Below, piece by piece: positions 25,902 to 34,504 of a DNA stretch of 52,510 bases. The stretch comes from Arthrobacter sp. Bi26 (GTDB lineage: Bacteria; Actinomycetota; Actinomycetes; Actinomycetales; Micrococcaceae). The stretch lies in NCBI RefSeq assembly GCF_918697925.1, contig NZ_CAKKMF010000028.1:1-52510 (forward strand), written 5' to 3'. Each line of letters opens with the position of its first letter. The stretch's first letter is position 1. The translations under genes were made by a program, and so were the position numbers. The notes under the pieces were generated by a model, which saw only the letters and a program-made list of their open reading frames with translations, did not search any database and was not told where the DNA came from.

Positions 25902-26897
25902 ATGCCCCGCCCCTACACCCTGTTCACCGGCCAGTGGGCCGATCTGCCGTTCGAGGAAGTCGCGCGCCTGGCCTCCGGCTGGGGCTACGACGGCCTGGAA
26001 ATCGCCGTCTCCGGCGACCACCTGGACGCCTGGCGGTGGGACGAGCCCGGCTACGTCGAGTCCAAACTCGCCGTGCTGGAGAAGTACAACCTGAAGGTTT
26101 GGGCCATCTCCAACCACCTCAAGGGCCAGGCCGTGTGCGACGACCCGATCGACTTCCGCCACGAGGCCATCGTCGGGGCCAAGGTCTGGGGCGACGGCGA
26201 CCCCGAAGGCGTCCGCACGCGCGCCGCCGAGGAAATGCGGCACACCGCCCGGCTCGCCAAGGCCCTGGGCGTGGACACCGTGGTCGGCTTCACCGGCTCC
26301 TCCATCTGGCAGTACGTCGCGATGTTCCCGCCCGTGCCGGAGAAGGTGATCGAGGCCGGCTACCAGGACTTCGCGGACCGCTGGAACCCGATTTTGGACG
26401 TCTTCGACGAGTGCGGCGTCCGCTTCGCGCACGAGGTCCACCCCTCCGAGATCGCCTACGACTACTGGACCACCGTCCGGACCCTCGAGGCGATCGGCCA
26501 CCGCAAAGCTTTCGGGCTGAACTGGGACCCGTCCCATTTCATGTGGCAGGGCATCGACCCGGTCTCCTTCATCTGGGACTTCAAGGACCGGATCTACCAC
26601 GTGGACTGCAAGGACACCAAGCTGCGGCCCACCGGCCGGAACACCGTGATGGGCTCACACCTGCCCTGGGGCGACCCGCGCCGCGGCTGGGACTTCGTCT
26701 CCGCTGGCCGCGGGGACGTGCCCTGGGAATCGTCCTTCCGCGCCTTGGCCGCGATCGGCTACGACGGCCCCATCTCGGTCGAATGGGAGGACGCCGGCAT
26801 GGACCGGCTCCACGGCGCCCCCGAAGCCCTCGCCGCGCTCAAGAAGTACGATTTCCCGCCCTCGAACACCTCCTTCGACGCCGCCTTCAAGCAGTAA
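25902..26897 (+). CDS. Sugar phosphate isomerase/epimerase family protein (TIM barrel)
   Basis: 331 residues, ATG one base after the previous stop. TIM-barrel metal site: E of HEVHPSE, D and H of NWDPSHFMWQG, D of HVDCKD and E of VEWED. It is longer than the 251-residue isomerase at 22815 and closer in layout to the 339-residue protein at 587 (both have a D-P/A-SH-x-x-W-Q segment and a C-terminal acidic VEWED/IEHED strand). It is probably the step after oxidation by one of the two dehydrogenases upstream. Last gene of the 22815-26897 cluster. Confidence 0.86.
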   Translation: MPRPYTLFTGQWADLPFEEVARLASGWGYDGLEIAVSGDHLDAWRWDEPGYVESKLAVLEKYNLKVWAISNHLKGQAVCDDPIDFRHEAIVGAKVWGDGDPEGVRTRAAEEMRHTARLAKALGVDTVVGFTGSSIWQYVAMFPPVPEKVIEAGYQDFADRWNPILDVFDECGVRFAHEVHPSEIAYDYWTTVRTLEAIGHRKAFGLNWDPSHFMWQGIDPVSFIWDFKDRIYHVDCKDTKLRPTGRNTVMGSHLPWGDPRRGWDFVSAGRGDVPWESSFRALAAIGYDGPISVEWEDAGMDRLHGAPEALAALKKYDFPPSNTSFDAAFKQ

Positions 26898-26922
26898 GGG
26901 ACCAGCCGAAAAGCGGCAATAG

Positions 26923-26969
26923 TGAACGCTCGTTTATTCCTTGACGGATCAGAACCGCTGCTGTAACAG
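26923..26969 (+). promoter_or_regulatory. Promoter and possible operator for the RbsA-type ABC operon
   Basis: TTGACG (26941-26946), 17-bp spacer and TAACAG (26964-26969) are reasonable promoter hexamers. Just upstream, TGAACGCTCGTTTA (26923-26936) is an imperfect palindrome (one arm mismatch) that could bind a regulator. This suggests the ABC operon has its own start even though it follows the 22815-26897 cluster by only 95 bp. Confidence 0.45.
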
Positions 26970-26991
26970 TTAGCTCGTGGAGGGCGCATCG

Positions 26992-28572
26992 ATGGAGAAC
27001 CACAACGAAACTGATGCCGTGAATGCTTCCGAGGCGCTCCACTCCGGTTCCCCGGCACCACCGCCAATCCTGGAAGTCCGCGGACTGACCAAGAGTTTTT
27101 TCGGCATACCCGTACTGGAAGACGCCCATCTCAGCCTTCACCGGGGAGAGGTGCACGGGCTCATGGGGGAAAACGGCGCCGGAAAGTCCACCCTGATGAA
27201 GGTGCTGGCCGGTGTGTACCAGCCCGACGCCGGAACCGTCCTCCTGGACGGCGAGGAAGTCAACTTTAGCCACCCCACGAAGGCGCACGAAGCCGGGCTG
27301 TCGTCGGTGTTCCAGGAGTTCAACCTCCTGCCGGACCGGACGGTGGCCGAGAACATCTATCTTGGCCGGGAGCCGCGCCGCGGACTGCTCGTGAACAAGG
27401 CCCTGATGAATTCGAAAACGGCGGAGTTGCTTGATTCCCTGGGGATCACCGCCATCCGGCCCACCATGCAGGTGCGGAGCCTGACTGTGGCTGAGCAGCA
27501 GATAGTGGAGATCGCGAAGGCAGTCAGCTACGACGCGCGGATCATCTCCATGGACGAGCCGACTGCGGCCCTGGCCGGCGCCGAAGTTGAACTCCTCTAC
27601 GAGATCGTGGCACGCCTTCGTGAACGTGGGACGGCCATCCTCTATGTCTCCCACCGCCTCCGCGAAGTGTTCGACCTCTGCGACGTCATCACCGTCCTGA
27701 AGGACGGCAAGGTGGTCAGCACCCTACCCGCCTCGGAACTTGACGACGCCCAGCTGGTCCGGCTGATGGTGGGCCGGCCCATTTCGGCGTTCTTCCCGGA
27801 CAAGCTACCCCGGGAGGACGGGGACCCCGACGGTCCGGGGGAGAAGCCGATCCTCGAGTTGCAAGGCGCCGGAAACGGCCAGCTGGACGGGATAAGCCTC
27901 AGCATTCGCCCCGGCGAGATTGTCGGCTTGGCCGGGCTTCAAGGGTCCGGCCGCACGGAACTGCTTCATGGCATCTTTGGCGCAGCACCCTTCACCCGCG
28001 GAACAATGAAAATGGCCGGCGGGGAGCTGTTGCCCAAGTCGCCGCGCCAAGGCGTGCGGGCGCGGATGGCCCTGATCACAGAGGACCGCAAGGCTGAAGG
28101 CCTGAGCCTGAACCAGTCCATCCTGGACAACGCACTTAGTGTGATCAGGTCAGTTTTTCCACGCCGCACAGGGACCGTCAGGACAGAAATCCCGGGCGTA
28201 TTCTCCTCCCTCGAGGTTATCGCCCGTGACCTGGACCAGGAGGTGCAGTACCTGTCGGGCGGCAACCAGCAAAAGGTGGTCCTCGCCAAGTGGCTGGCTA
28301 TCCGCCCCCGGCTTGTCCTGCTGGATGAACCCACCCGCGGCATTGACGTGGGGGCCAAGGTGGCGGTTTACCGGCTGATGCGCCAGCTCGCGGCGGAGGG
28401 CAAGGCCATCTTGATGGTGTCCAGCGAGCTCCCAGAAGTTATCGGCATGTCGGACCGGATCCTTGTCATGCGTGATGGCCGGCTCGTCGGCGAACTGCCT
28501 GCCGGAACGTCAGAGGAAGCCATCCTCCAGCTGGGCACCGGCGCCAGGACAGCACCCGAAGGAGAGGCATGA
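26992..28572 (+). CDS. Sugar ABC transporter ATP-binding protein (RbsA/MglA/XylG type)
   Basis: 526 residues from ATG 26992 with GGAGGG 7 nt upstream (GTG 26977 is the longer alternative). Two ATPase domains in tandem, as in the carbohydrate-uptake CUT2 class. The first has Walker A GENGAGKS (59-66), Q-loop FQEFNLL, a degenerate signature RSLTVAEQQIVEIAKA and Walker B ISMDEPTAAL. The second has a degenerate Walker A (GLQGSGRTE), signature LSGGNQQKVVLAKW and LLDEPTRGIDVGAK. It powers the two permeases encoded directly downstream with 4-bp overlaps. Substrate is probably a monosaccharide or polyol. Confidence 0.93.
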   Translation: MENHNETDAVNASEALHSGSPAPPPILEVRGLTKSFFGIPVLEDAHLSLHRGEVHGLMGENGAGKSTLMKVLAGVYQPDAGTVLLDGEEVNFSHPTKAHEAGLSSVFQEFNLLPDRTVAENIYLGREPRRGLLVNKALMNSKTAELLDSLGITAIRPTMQVRSLTVAEQQIVEIAKAVSYDARIISMDEPTAALAGAEVELLYEIVARLRERGTAILYVSHRLREVFDLCDVITVLKDGKVVSTLPASELDDAQLVRLMVGRPISAFFPDKLPREDGDPDGPGEKPILELQGAGNGQLDGISLSIRPGEIVGLAGLQGSGRTELLHGIFGAAPFTRGTMKMAGGELLPKSPRQGVRARMALITEDRKAEGLSLNQSILDNALSVIRSVFPRRTGTVRTEIPGVFSSLEVIARDLDQEVQYLSGGNQQKVVLAKWLAIRPRLVLLDEPTRGIDVGAKVAVYRLMRQLAAEGKAILMVSSELPEVIGMSDRILVMRDGRLVGELPAGTSEEAILQLGTGARTAPEGEA

Positions 28573-29606
28573 AACAGCGAGCGGGCTTCTTCCAGAGGCT
28601 GTCCTCCACGCAGATCGTCTACCTGGTGGCGCTGGTGACACTCATCCTGGGTGTGTTGTTGGTGAACTCCATCGGGCGGAGTTTCTTCAGCCCAGGAAAT
28701 ATCTCGAGCATCCTGACCGGAACCAGCGTTCTGGGCTTCATCGCCATCGGCCAGACACTGGTCATCCTGGCAGGCAGCCTGGATCTGTCAGTTCCCTACG
28801 TCACCAGTCTGGCCAGCCTCATCGCCGCCGGGGTGATGGCCAACAACTCAAACAACGTCCTGTCCGGAGTCCTGCTGACGCTGGGGACGGCAGCAGTCAT
28901 TGGACTCGCGAACGGGCTGATCGTCGCCCGCCTGAATGTGCACGGATTCATCGCCACGCTCGGCGTTGGCTTGATCATCAGCGGCTACCTCGCCACCAAT
29001 TTTAAGGGCAGCTTCGGCGAGACACCGCTAGCGTTCCGCTTGGTCGGCGCCACGGGGATCGGCCCGGTTCCGATCTCCACGATCATCATGCTGGCCTGCG
29101 CGGGCCTGGCCGGGCTGCTCCTGCACCGTACCCGCGTCGGGCACCACCTGTACGCTGTCGGCGGCGACATTGCCGTCGCCCGTACGTCCGGAATCCGCGT
29201 TGACGTGCCGGTCATTACGGCGCACGTCATCTGTTCAGTACTGGCGGGGATGGCAGGGCTGCTCCTTGCCAGCAGGCTGGGCGTGGGTAGTCCCACTGTG
29301 GGTTCCCAGGGCGGCTACGATCTGCTCTCCATCGCAGCAGTTGTGCTCGGCGGCACGTTGCTCTCCGGCGGCAAAGGGACTATCACCGGCACCCTCGGCG
29401 GCGTGCTGATCTTTGCCATGCTGGACAACATCATGTCCGTCATGCAGGTCAACCCGTTCCTGAAGGACGTGGTCAGAGGCGTAGTCATCGTCGTCGCCGT
29501 CGCCGTCTATGCCCGGCGCCGGATCGTCAGCAGGCCCGAACGGTTCGACTCGAAAGGTTCCGCGGAAACGCCCGCTGCCCAGCCTGTGCCCGCGGAGGGG
29601 CCATGA
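28569..29606 (+). CDS. Sugar ABC transporter permease (RbsC type), first
   Basis: 345 residues, start overlapping the ATPase stop. CUT2-class membrane subunit with about 8-10 helices; the conserved family segment GQTLVILAGSLDLSVPYVTSL and later GGYDLLSIAAVVLGGTLLSGG and KGTITGTLGGVLIFAMLDNIMSVM are typical of RbsC/XylH-like permeases. It forms a heterodimer, by inference, with the second permease that follows. Confidence 0.92.
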   Translation: MKQRAGFFQRLSSTQIVYLVALVTLILGVLLVNSIGRSFFSPGNISSILTGTSVLGFIAIGQTLVILAGSLDLSVPYVTSLASLIAAGVMANNSNNVLSGVLLTLGTAAVIGLANGLIVARLNVHGFIATLGVGLIISGYLATNFKGSFGETPLAFRLVGATGIGPVPISTIIMLACAGLAGLLLHRTRVGHHLYAVGGDIAVARTSGIRVDVPVITAHVICSVLAGMAGLLLASRLGVGSPTVGSQGGYDLLSIAAVVLGGTLLSGGKGTITGTLGGVLIFAMLDNIMSVMQVNPFLKDVVRGVVIVVAVAVYARRRIVSRPERFDSKGSAETPAAQPVPAEGP

Positions 29607-30715
29607 GCACAGCACTGAACTCCGAGCGCAGCGCAGTTCTCAAGCGCAACCGAGCTAGCCGTTCCGAGCGGCTCCTGCGCGCCGTCCGCACCCCCGGCGG
29701 CGCCGTCTTCATCCTGCTGATCGGCCTCCTGGTGGCAATCATCGTCTTGAATCCGTCCTTCGGGGAGCCGGGCTCCTTCATCCGGTTCATCGGCAGGACT
29801 GCCCCCATTGCCATCGCCGCCATCGGCCAGTACTTCGTCATTGTCGGCGGGGAATTCGACCTGTCGATGGGATCGGTCGTGACGATGCAGGTCATCGTTG
29901 CCGGCAACCTGATACGGCAGGACGATTCCAAGGTGATCCCCGTGCTGGTCCTGATGTTTGTGCTGGGAGCATTCATCGGGCTGGTGAACGGACTGATCAC
30001 CACGCTCCTGCAAGTCCCGAGTTTCATTGTCACGCTGGGCATGATGCTGGCGCTGCTCGGGCTGGTCCTCTACTGGACCGGCGGCGCGGCCCAGGGGAAC
30101 CCTGCGGACAGCTTCCGGCAGATCGGGCGCGGCGGCATCCAGGACGTTCCGGTCCTGGACATCATTCCCTACCCGGTCATTATCCTGACGGCGGTGGCGG
30201 TAGCGGCGTTCGTCCTGATGCGCCGCCCCTACGGCCGCATGCTTATCGCGATCGGCGACAATCCTGCGGCGGCGGCACTTACCGGCTCCCCCGTCTGGTG
30301 GGTGCGGACGCGCGCCTTCATGATGTCGTCGCTGTCGGCCACCGTGGCCGGCATCCTGCTCGTGGGTTACGCCGGCGTGCACCCGTCGGTGGGGCGCGGG
30401 TACGAGTTCACGGCGATCACCGCCGTCGTTCTCGGGGGCGTTGTGCTGGGCGGCGGACGCGGCTGGGTCCTGTCCGCCGCGGCCGGGGCGTTCGCCCTGG
30501 AGTCGTTGTTCACCCTCCTAAACTTCATGGGCGTCCAGGCGACGTGGCGGGACACGGTCCAAGGAGCAATCATCATCATCGCTGTGGCCGCGGCATCCAG
30601 GTCGTGGCAGCGCAAGCGCAAGGGAGCCAGTTCCGCTGCCCATGACGAACAGCACAAGTTGGCCGCAGCACCCACGCCCGCCGAGGGCATCGAACAAGGA
30701 GGAGAAAGAGTCTGA
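29603..30715 (+). CDS. Sugar ABC transporter permease (RbsC type), second
   Basis: 370 residues, again overlapping the previous stop by 4 nt. Same family as the gene before (GQYFVIVGGEFDLSMGSVVT, YEFTAITAVVLGGVVLGGG) but with a longer Arg/Ala-rich N-terminal arm and a charged C-terminal tail (ASRSWQRKRKG). Two different permeases in one CUT2 operon are less usual than a homodimer but occur in actinobacteria. Confidence 0.92.
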   Translation: MSTALNSERSAVLKRNRASRSERLLRAVRTPGGAVFILLIGLLVAIIVLNPSFGEPGSFIRFIGRTAPIAIAAIGQYFVIVGGEFDLSMGSVVTMQVIVAGNLIRQDDSKVIPVLVLMFVLGAFIGLVNGLITTLLQVPSFIVTLGMMLALLGLVLYWTGGAAQGNPADSFRQIGRGGIQDVPVLDIIPYPVIILTAVAVAAFVLMRRPYGRMLIAIGDNPAAAALTGSPVWWVRTRAFMMSSLSATVAGILLVGYAGVHPSVGRGYEFTAITAVVLGGVVLGGGRGWVLSAAAGAFALESLFTLLNFMGVQATWRDTVQGAIIIIAVAAASRSWQRKRKGASSAAHDEQHKLAAAPTPAEGIEQGGERV

Positions 30716-31938
30716 TGCGCAATAATCCTGTCCGCGCGATCGCCCTTGCCGCAACACTGCCGCTGGTGGCCCTGACCGCCTGTACCACCACCGACCCATC
30801 CGTCACCCAAACATCAGGGACCAGCACCGGCTCTGCGGCGGCATCCAGCCCGGCAAGCAAAGACTGGTTTGACCAGGCGCTGTACGACACACAGAACCAG
30901 CAGCGCTCGGCAACCTTTGAAGGGAGCCCGGAGAAGCCCTACCTGCAGTACATCGCGGGCCCGATGACGGACACGTCCAAGTTCAAGGCCCCGGGAGCGC
31001 ACAAGGTCTGCTTCGCCAACGCCTCCATCTCCAACCCGTGGCGGCAAACCGGGTGGATCACCATGAATCAGCAACTCAAGGCACTCCAGGGCTCCGGGGT
31101 CATTTCCGAAATGGAAACACGGGATGCCAAGGACAATGACAACACCCAAATTGCGGACATCGACTATTTCATCGCCGAGGGCAAGTGCGATGCGTTCGTC
31201 ATTTCACCCAATTCCACGGCCGCCCTCACGCAGGCCGTCGAACGTGCCTGCCAGACGGGCAAGCCCGTGGTGGTGTTTGACCGCGGTGTGGAGACGGACT
31301 GCGCCACCACGTTCATCCATCCGATCGGCGGATTCGCCTGGGGCATCGACACCGCCACTTTCCTGAGTGACAAGCTTCAGTCCGGGGACAAGGTTGTTGC
31401 CCTTCGCATCCTCCCGGGTGTGGATGTCCTGGAGCACCGCTGGGCGGCGGCCAAGAAGATCTTCGAGGAAAAGGGAATCCAGGCCAAGGACTACTTCACC
31501 AACGCCGACCCCACCGAGATCAAGAAGATCATCTCCGATGAACTGGCCACGGGCGACGTCAAGGGCGTTTGGATGGACGCCGGAGACGGTGCGGTGGCGG
31601 CCCTCGAGGCCTTCGAGGATGCAGGCAAGAAGCTGCCCGTGATGACCGGCGAGGATGAGATGAGCTTCCTGACCAAGTGGAAGCAAACCGGAATCGACGC
31701 CATGGCCCCGGTCTATTCGAACTTCCAATGGCGAACCCCGCTGCTGGCATTGGAAAAGATCTTTAAGGGCGAGCCGATTCCGACCGAATGGGTTCTGCCG
31801 CAGAAGCCCATCCTCGCGGACGAACTGGACCAATGGCTGCAGCGTAACCAGGGCATGCCCAGCGGGCACTACGCCAAGTTCGGCGGTGAGGACCTGGCCG
31901 GCTACCCGGAGGTCTGGCAGCAACGGCAGATTCCCTGA
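30715..31938 (+). CDS. Sugar ABC transporter substrate-binding lipoprotein
   Basis: 407 residues; the ATG overlaps the previous TGA by one base. Signal peptide with lipobox LTAC (lipidated Cys23), then a Thr/Ser/Ala-rich linker and a type I periplasmic-binding fold with sugar-binding features: CFANASISNPWRQTGWITMN, IDYFIAEGKCDAFVISPNST, KPVVVFDRGVETDC. It captures the sugar outside the cell for the permeases upstream. Binding protein last among the transporter genes; the downstream stem-loop at 31946 may raise the stability of its mRNA. Confidence 0.92.
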   Translation: MRNNPVRAIALAATLPLVALTACTTTDPSVTQTSGTSTGSAAASSPASKDWFDQALYDTQNQQRSATFEGSPEKPYLQYIAGPMTDTSKFKAPGAHKVCFANASISNPWRQTGWITMNQQLKALQGSGVISEMETRDAKDNDNTQIADIDYFIAEGKCDAFVISPNSTAALTQAVERACQTGKPVVVFDRGVETDCATTFIHPIGGFAWGIDTATFLSDKLQSGDKVVALRILPGVDVLEHRWAAAKKIFEEKGIQAKDYFTNADPTEIKKIISDELATGDVKGVWMDAGDGAVAALEAFEDAGKKLPVMTGEDEMSFLTKWKQTGIDAMAPVYSNFQWRTPLLALEKIFKGEPIPTEWVLPQKPILADELDQWLQRNQGMPSGHYAKFGGEDLAGYPEVWQQRQIP

Positions 31939-31945
31939 CGCGGCC

Positions 31946-31984
31946 CGGCGGTCGCGCGGGATACCCCTCCCCGCGGGACCGCCG
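31946..31984 (+). other. Stem-loop after the substrate-binding protein gene
   Basis: CGGCGGTC (31946-31953) pairs with GACCGCCG (31977-31984). After one G/G mismatch, CGCGGG (31955-31960) pairs with CCCGCG (31970-31975) around a 9-nt loop. It lies between the binding-protein gene and the epimerase gene of the same operon. Such hairpins often give partial termination or 3'-end protection so that binding protein exceeds the other subunits. Confidence 0.65.
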
Positions 31985-32027
31985 CGTCTGGAACAGTCGG
32001 CAGGACAAACAGACGGAAGGAGACAGC

Positions 32028-32876
32028 TTGGAGCGTCTGACCGGAATCAGCACCTGGGTCTGGGAATCCCCCTTGACCGACTCCAACCTCCCCGGACTCC
32101 TCGCAAAAATCGCCGCCATAGGGTTTGACGCCGTCGAACTTCCGCTGGAAAACGAGGGCGACTTCACGCCCGCAGCGGTACGGGAATCCCTCGCGGGAAA
32201 CGGGCTCAAACCGTTCGTGGTGGGGGCCATGGCACCGGGGCGGGACCTCGTAGCCGCGGATCAGGCTTCCGTGGAAAGGACCCAGGCCTACCTGTCAGCC
32301 TGCATCACCATGGCCAGCAGCATCGGCTCGCCCACGGTCTGCGGACCTTTCTATGCCCAAACGGGTCGAGTCTGGCGGATGTCGCGGGAGCAGCGACGCG
32401 ACGCCTACGCGGAGCTGCGCCGAAACCTCCAGCCGGTCGCGGCCCGGGCCCAGGAGGCGGGCGTGGTGCTGGGCATCGAGCCGCTAAACAGGTATGAAAC
32501 TTCGCTGATTAACACGGTGGACCAGGCGCTTGAGGCGCTGGGGCCACTGCTCGGGAACGGCGTCGGCCTCGCGCTGGACAGTTACCACCTGCACATAGAG
32601 GAGCGTTCGGTGGCCGCGGCGATCCGGGCCGCCGGAGAACATCTGGTGCACGTGCAGGTCTGCGGCAACGACCGCGGTGCCCCCGGCGGGGACCAGACTG
32701 ATTGGAAAAGCTTCCTGCACGTCCTGAATGAGGTGGGCTACACGGGACCACTCAACATTGAAAGTTTCACCGTCGACAATGCCGCCATTGCGGTCGCGGC
32801 ATCGATCTGGCGGCCGCTGGCCCCCAGCCAGGACCAGTTGGCGGAAAGTGGCCTCGCTTTCCTGCGCAGCCTGTGA
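32028..32876 (+). CDS. Sugar epimerase, D-tagatose/D-psicose 3-epimerase-like
   Basis: 282 residues from TTG 32028, which has AAGGAG 6-7 nt upstream; no ATG fits. TIM barrel with the ketose 3-epimerase layout: E of GIEPLNRYE, D of LDSYHLHIEE, a HVQVCGNDRGAPG strand and the final E of NIESF, matching the two-glutamate/metal active site of D-tagatose 3-epimerase enzymes. It follows the transporter genes in the same direction, so it probably acts on the imported sugar. A ketohexose or oxidised polyol is plausible; 3-keto or erythritol-type substrates cannot be excluded. Confidence 0.82.
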   Translation: MERLTGISTWVWESPLTDSNLPGLLAKIAAIGFDAVELPLENEGDFTPAAVRESLAGNGLKPFVVGAMAPGRDLVAADQASVERTQAYLSACITMASSIGSPTVCGPFYAQTGRVWRMSREQRRDAYAELRRNLQPVAARAQEAGVVLGIEPLNRYETSLINTVDQALEALGPLLGNGVGLALDSYHLHIEERSVAAAIRAAGEHLVHVQVCGNDRGAPGGDQTDWKSFLHVLNEVGYTGPLNIESFTVDNAAIAVAASIWRPLAPSQDQLAESGLAFLRSL

Positions 32877-32926
32877 GTGCGCTGCGGGCATGGAGACCGA
32901 CGCCCGCTAGAGTCTTTTAGGGACAG

Positions 32927-32961
32927 CCAACGCCGCCGGAGGCGCCGTTTGACGGCGTTGG
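32927..32961. terminator. Stem-loop at the end of the ABC operon
   Basis: CCAACGCCG (32927-32935) and CGGCGTTGG (32953-32961) are perfect 9-bp complements with a 17-nt loop, about 50 bp after the epimerase stop. No T-run follows. A -10-like TAGAGT lies just upstream (about 32908-32913), so the hairpin could alternatively be in the leader of the GNAT gene. Confidence 0.45.
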
Positions 32962-32999
32962 TCGGAGAGAAAAATCCAGCACTAGCCGGGAGATCCCCC

Positions 33000-33536
33000 A
33001 TGACCCACGTACTCCGAAAGGCAACCGCGGACGACGCCGGGAGGCTGGCAGCACTGGCGGCCGTCACCTTCCCGCTCGCGTGCCCGCCGCAATCCCGGCC
33101 AGAAGACATCGCGGCACATCTGGCCAATACCCTGAGCGAGCCCAATTTCCGGGCCTATCTGGCGGATCCAGAGGTAACGGTGCTGGTGATCGACGCCGAC
33201 GGCGAGCTCCGCGGCTACAGCCTGCTGGTGGCCCGCCCCACCCGGGACCCGGAGGTGGCCGCTGTCCTGAGCGAACTGCCGTGCACCGAGCTGAGCAAGT
33301 GCTACGTCCACCCGGACCACCACGGGCTCGGCGCCTCGGCCGAACTGATGCACGCCAGCGTCGGCGCGGCCGCGGCGGCCGGCGCCCGAGGGCTCTGGCT
33401 CGGCGTGAACAGCCAGAACGCCCGGGCCATCCGGTTCTACGAGAAGTCCGGCTTCCGCAAGGTCGGCACCAAGTCCTTCCAGCTCGGCGACACCGTGGAG
33501 CACGACTTCGTGATGGAGCGCCCGGTCGCGCCGTGA
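33000..33536 (+). CDS. GNAT family N-acetyltransferase
   Basis: 178 residues from ATG 33000, GGGAG 7 nt upstream. Acetyl-CoA-dependent transferase fold: KCYVHPDHHGLGASAELMHA is the acetyl-CoA pyrophosphate loop (motif A, with G-L-G-A), followed by GLWLGVNSQNARAIRFYEKSGFRKVGTKSF, the classic motif B. Acceptor substrate not predictable. It stands between the sugar operon and frnE, likely its own transcript. Confidence 0.9.
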   Translation: MTHVLRKATADDAGRLAALAAVTFPLACPPQSRPEDIAAHLANTLSEPNFRAYLADPEVTVLVIDADGELRGYSLLVARPTRDPEVAAVLSELPCTELSKCYVHPDHHGLGASAELMHASVGAAAAAGARGLWLGVNSQNARAIRFYEKSGFRKVGTKSFQLGDTVEHDFVMERPVAP

Positions 33537-33649
33537 GCGCGGGGCCTGTGAGCACGGGTCTGTGGCTGCCAGCCCGTCAGCCGGCGGGCCGTGACGAAGC
33601 CGACATGCCGCCGGGGAATGGACCCGGCGCCGGCGGGGTTGTTGCCGGC

Positions 33650-34420
33650 ATGAAGATTGAGATCTGGTCAGACGTCGCCTGCCCCTGGTGCTACATCGGC
33701 AAACGCCGTTTCGAAACCGCCCTCGCGGCCTTCCCGCACCGCGATTCCGTGGAGGTGCAGTGGCGCAGTTACCAGCTGGACCCAACGCTCCCGGAGCACT
33801 ACGACGGCACCGAACTGGACTACCTGAGCACGCGCAAGGGCATGGCGCCGGCACAGGTATCGCAGATGTTCGAGCACGTCGCGGCCCAGGCCAAGGGTGA
33901 GGGGCTGAACTACCGGTTCGACGCCGTCGTGGTGGCCAACAGCTTCACCGCCCACCGGCTGATCCACCTCGCCGCCGGCCACGGAAAGCAGGATGCCGCG
34001 AAGGAACGCCTGCTCAGCGACCACTTCGAACACGGCAGGGACATCGGCAGCCAGGAGTACCTGACCGCACTGGGCCTGGACCTCGGGCTCGACGCCGGCG
34101 AACTGGCGGAACTGTTCAGCACGGACGCCTACTCCGACGCCGTCCGCAACGACATCGCCGAGGCCCGGGCCCTGGGCATCAGCGGCGTCCCGTTCTTCGT
34201 GATTGACCGGAAATTCGGGCTCTCGGGCGCCCAGCCTGCGGAAACCTTCAGCGCGGCCCTCGAGCAGGCGTGGCAGGACAGCCACCCGCTGGTCATGGTG
34301 GGCGCCGCCGGGTCGGAAGCCGCCGCGGGCGCAACCGCCGGGGGCGCCAGCGGCGCGGGAGCCGCCGCGGACAGTGCCACGGATTCCGGCGCCTGCGGCC
34401 CCGACGGCTGCGCCGTCTGA
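33650..34420 (+). CDS. DsbA family oxidoreductase, FrnE-like
   Basis: 256 residues from ATG 33650. Thioredoxin-fold protein with active-site CPWC in SDVACPWCYIGKRRFE at residues about 8-23, a helical insertion, and the cis-proline loop GVPFFVIDRKFGLSGAQ, characteristic of FrnE/2-hydroxychromene isomerase-like DsbA proteins. There is no signal peptide, so it acts in the cytoplasm, probably in disulfide exchange. The C-terminal 45 residues are Ala/Gly-rich and end with a second Cys pair (CGPDGC), an unusual tail that could be a redox or metal site. Confidence 0.88.
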   Translation: MKIEIWSDVACPWCYIGKRRFETALAAFPHRDSVEVQWRSYQLDPTLPEHYDGTELDYLSTRKGMAPAQVSQMFEHVAAQAKGEGLNYRFDAVVVANSFTAHRLIHLAAGHGKQDAAKERLLSDHFEHGRDIGSQEYLTALGLDLGLDAGELAELFSTDAYSDAVRNDIAEARALGISGVPFFVIDRKFGLSGAQPAETFSAALEQAWQDSHPLVMVGAAGSEAAAGATAGGASGAGAAADSATDSGACGPDGCAV

Positions 34421-34504
34421 GTCCGCCCCGGCAGGTCGCCTGAGGTTCGGCCGCCTTTTCCCAGCCGGTCCGGCCTAGCGCGGATCCCCGGCCTAGAGTG
34501 GAGC

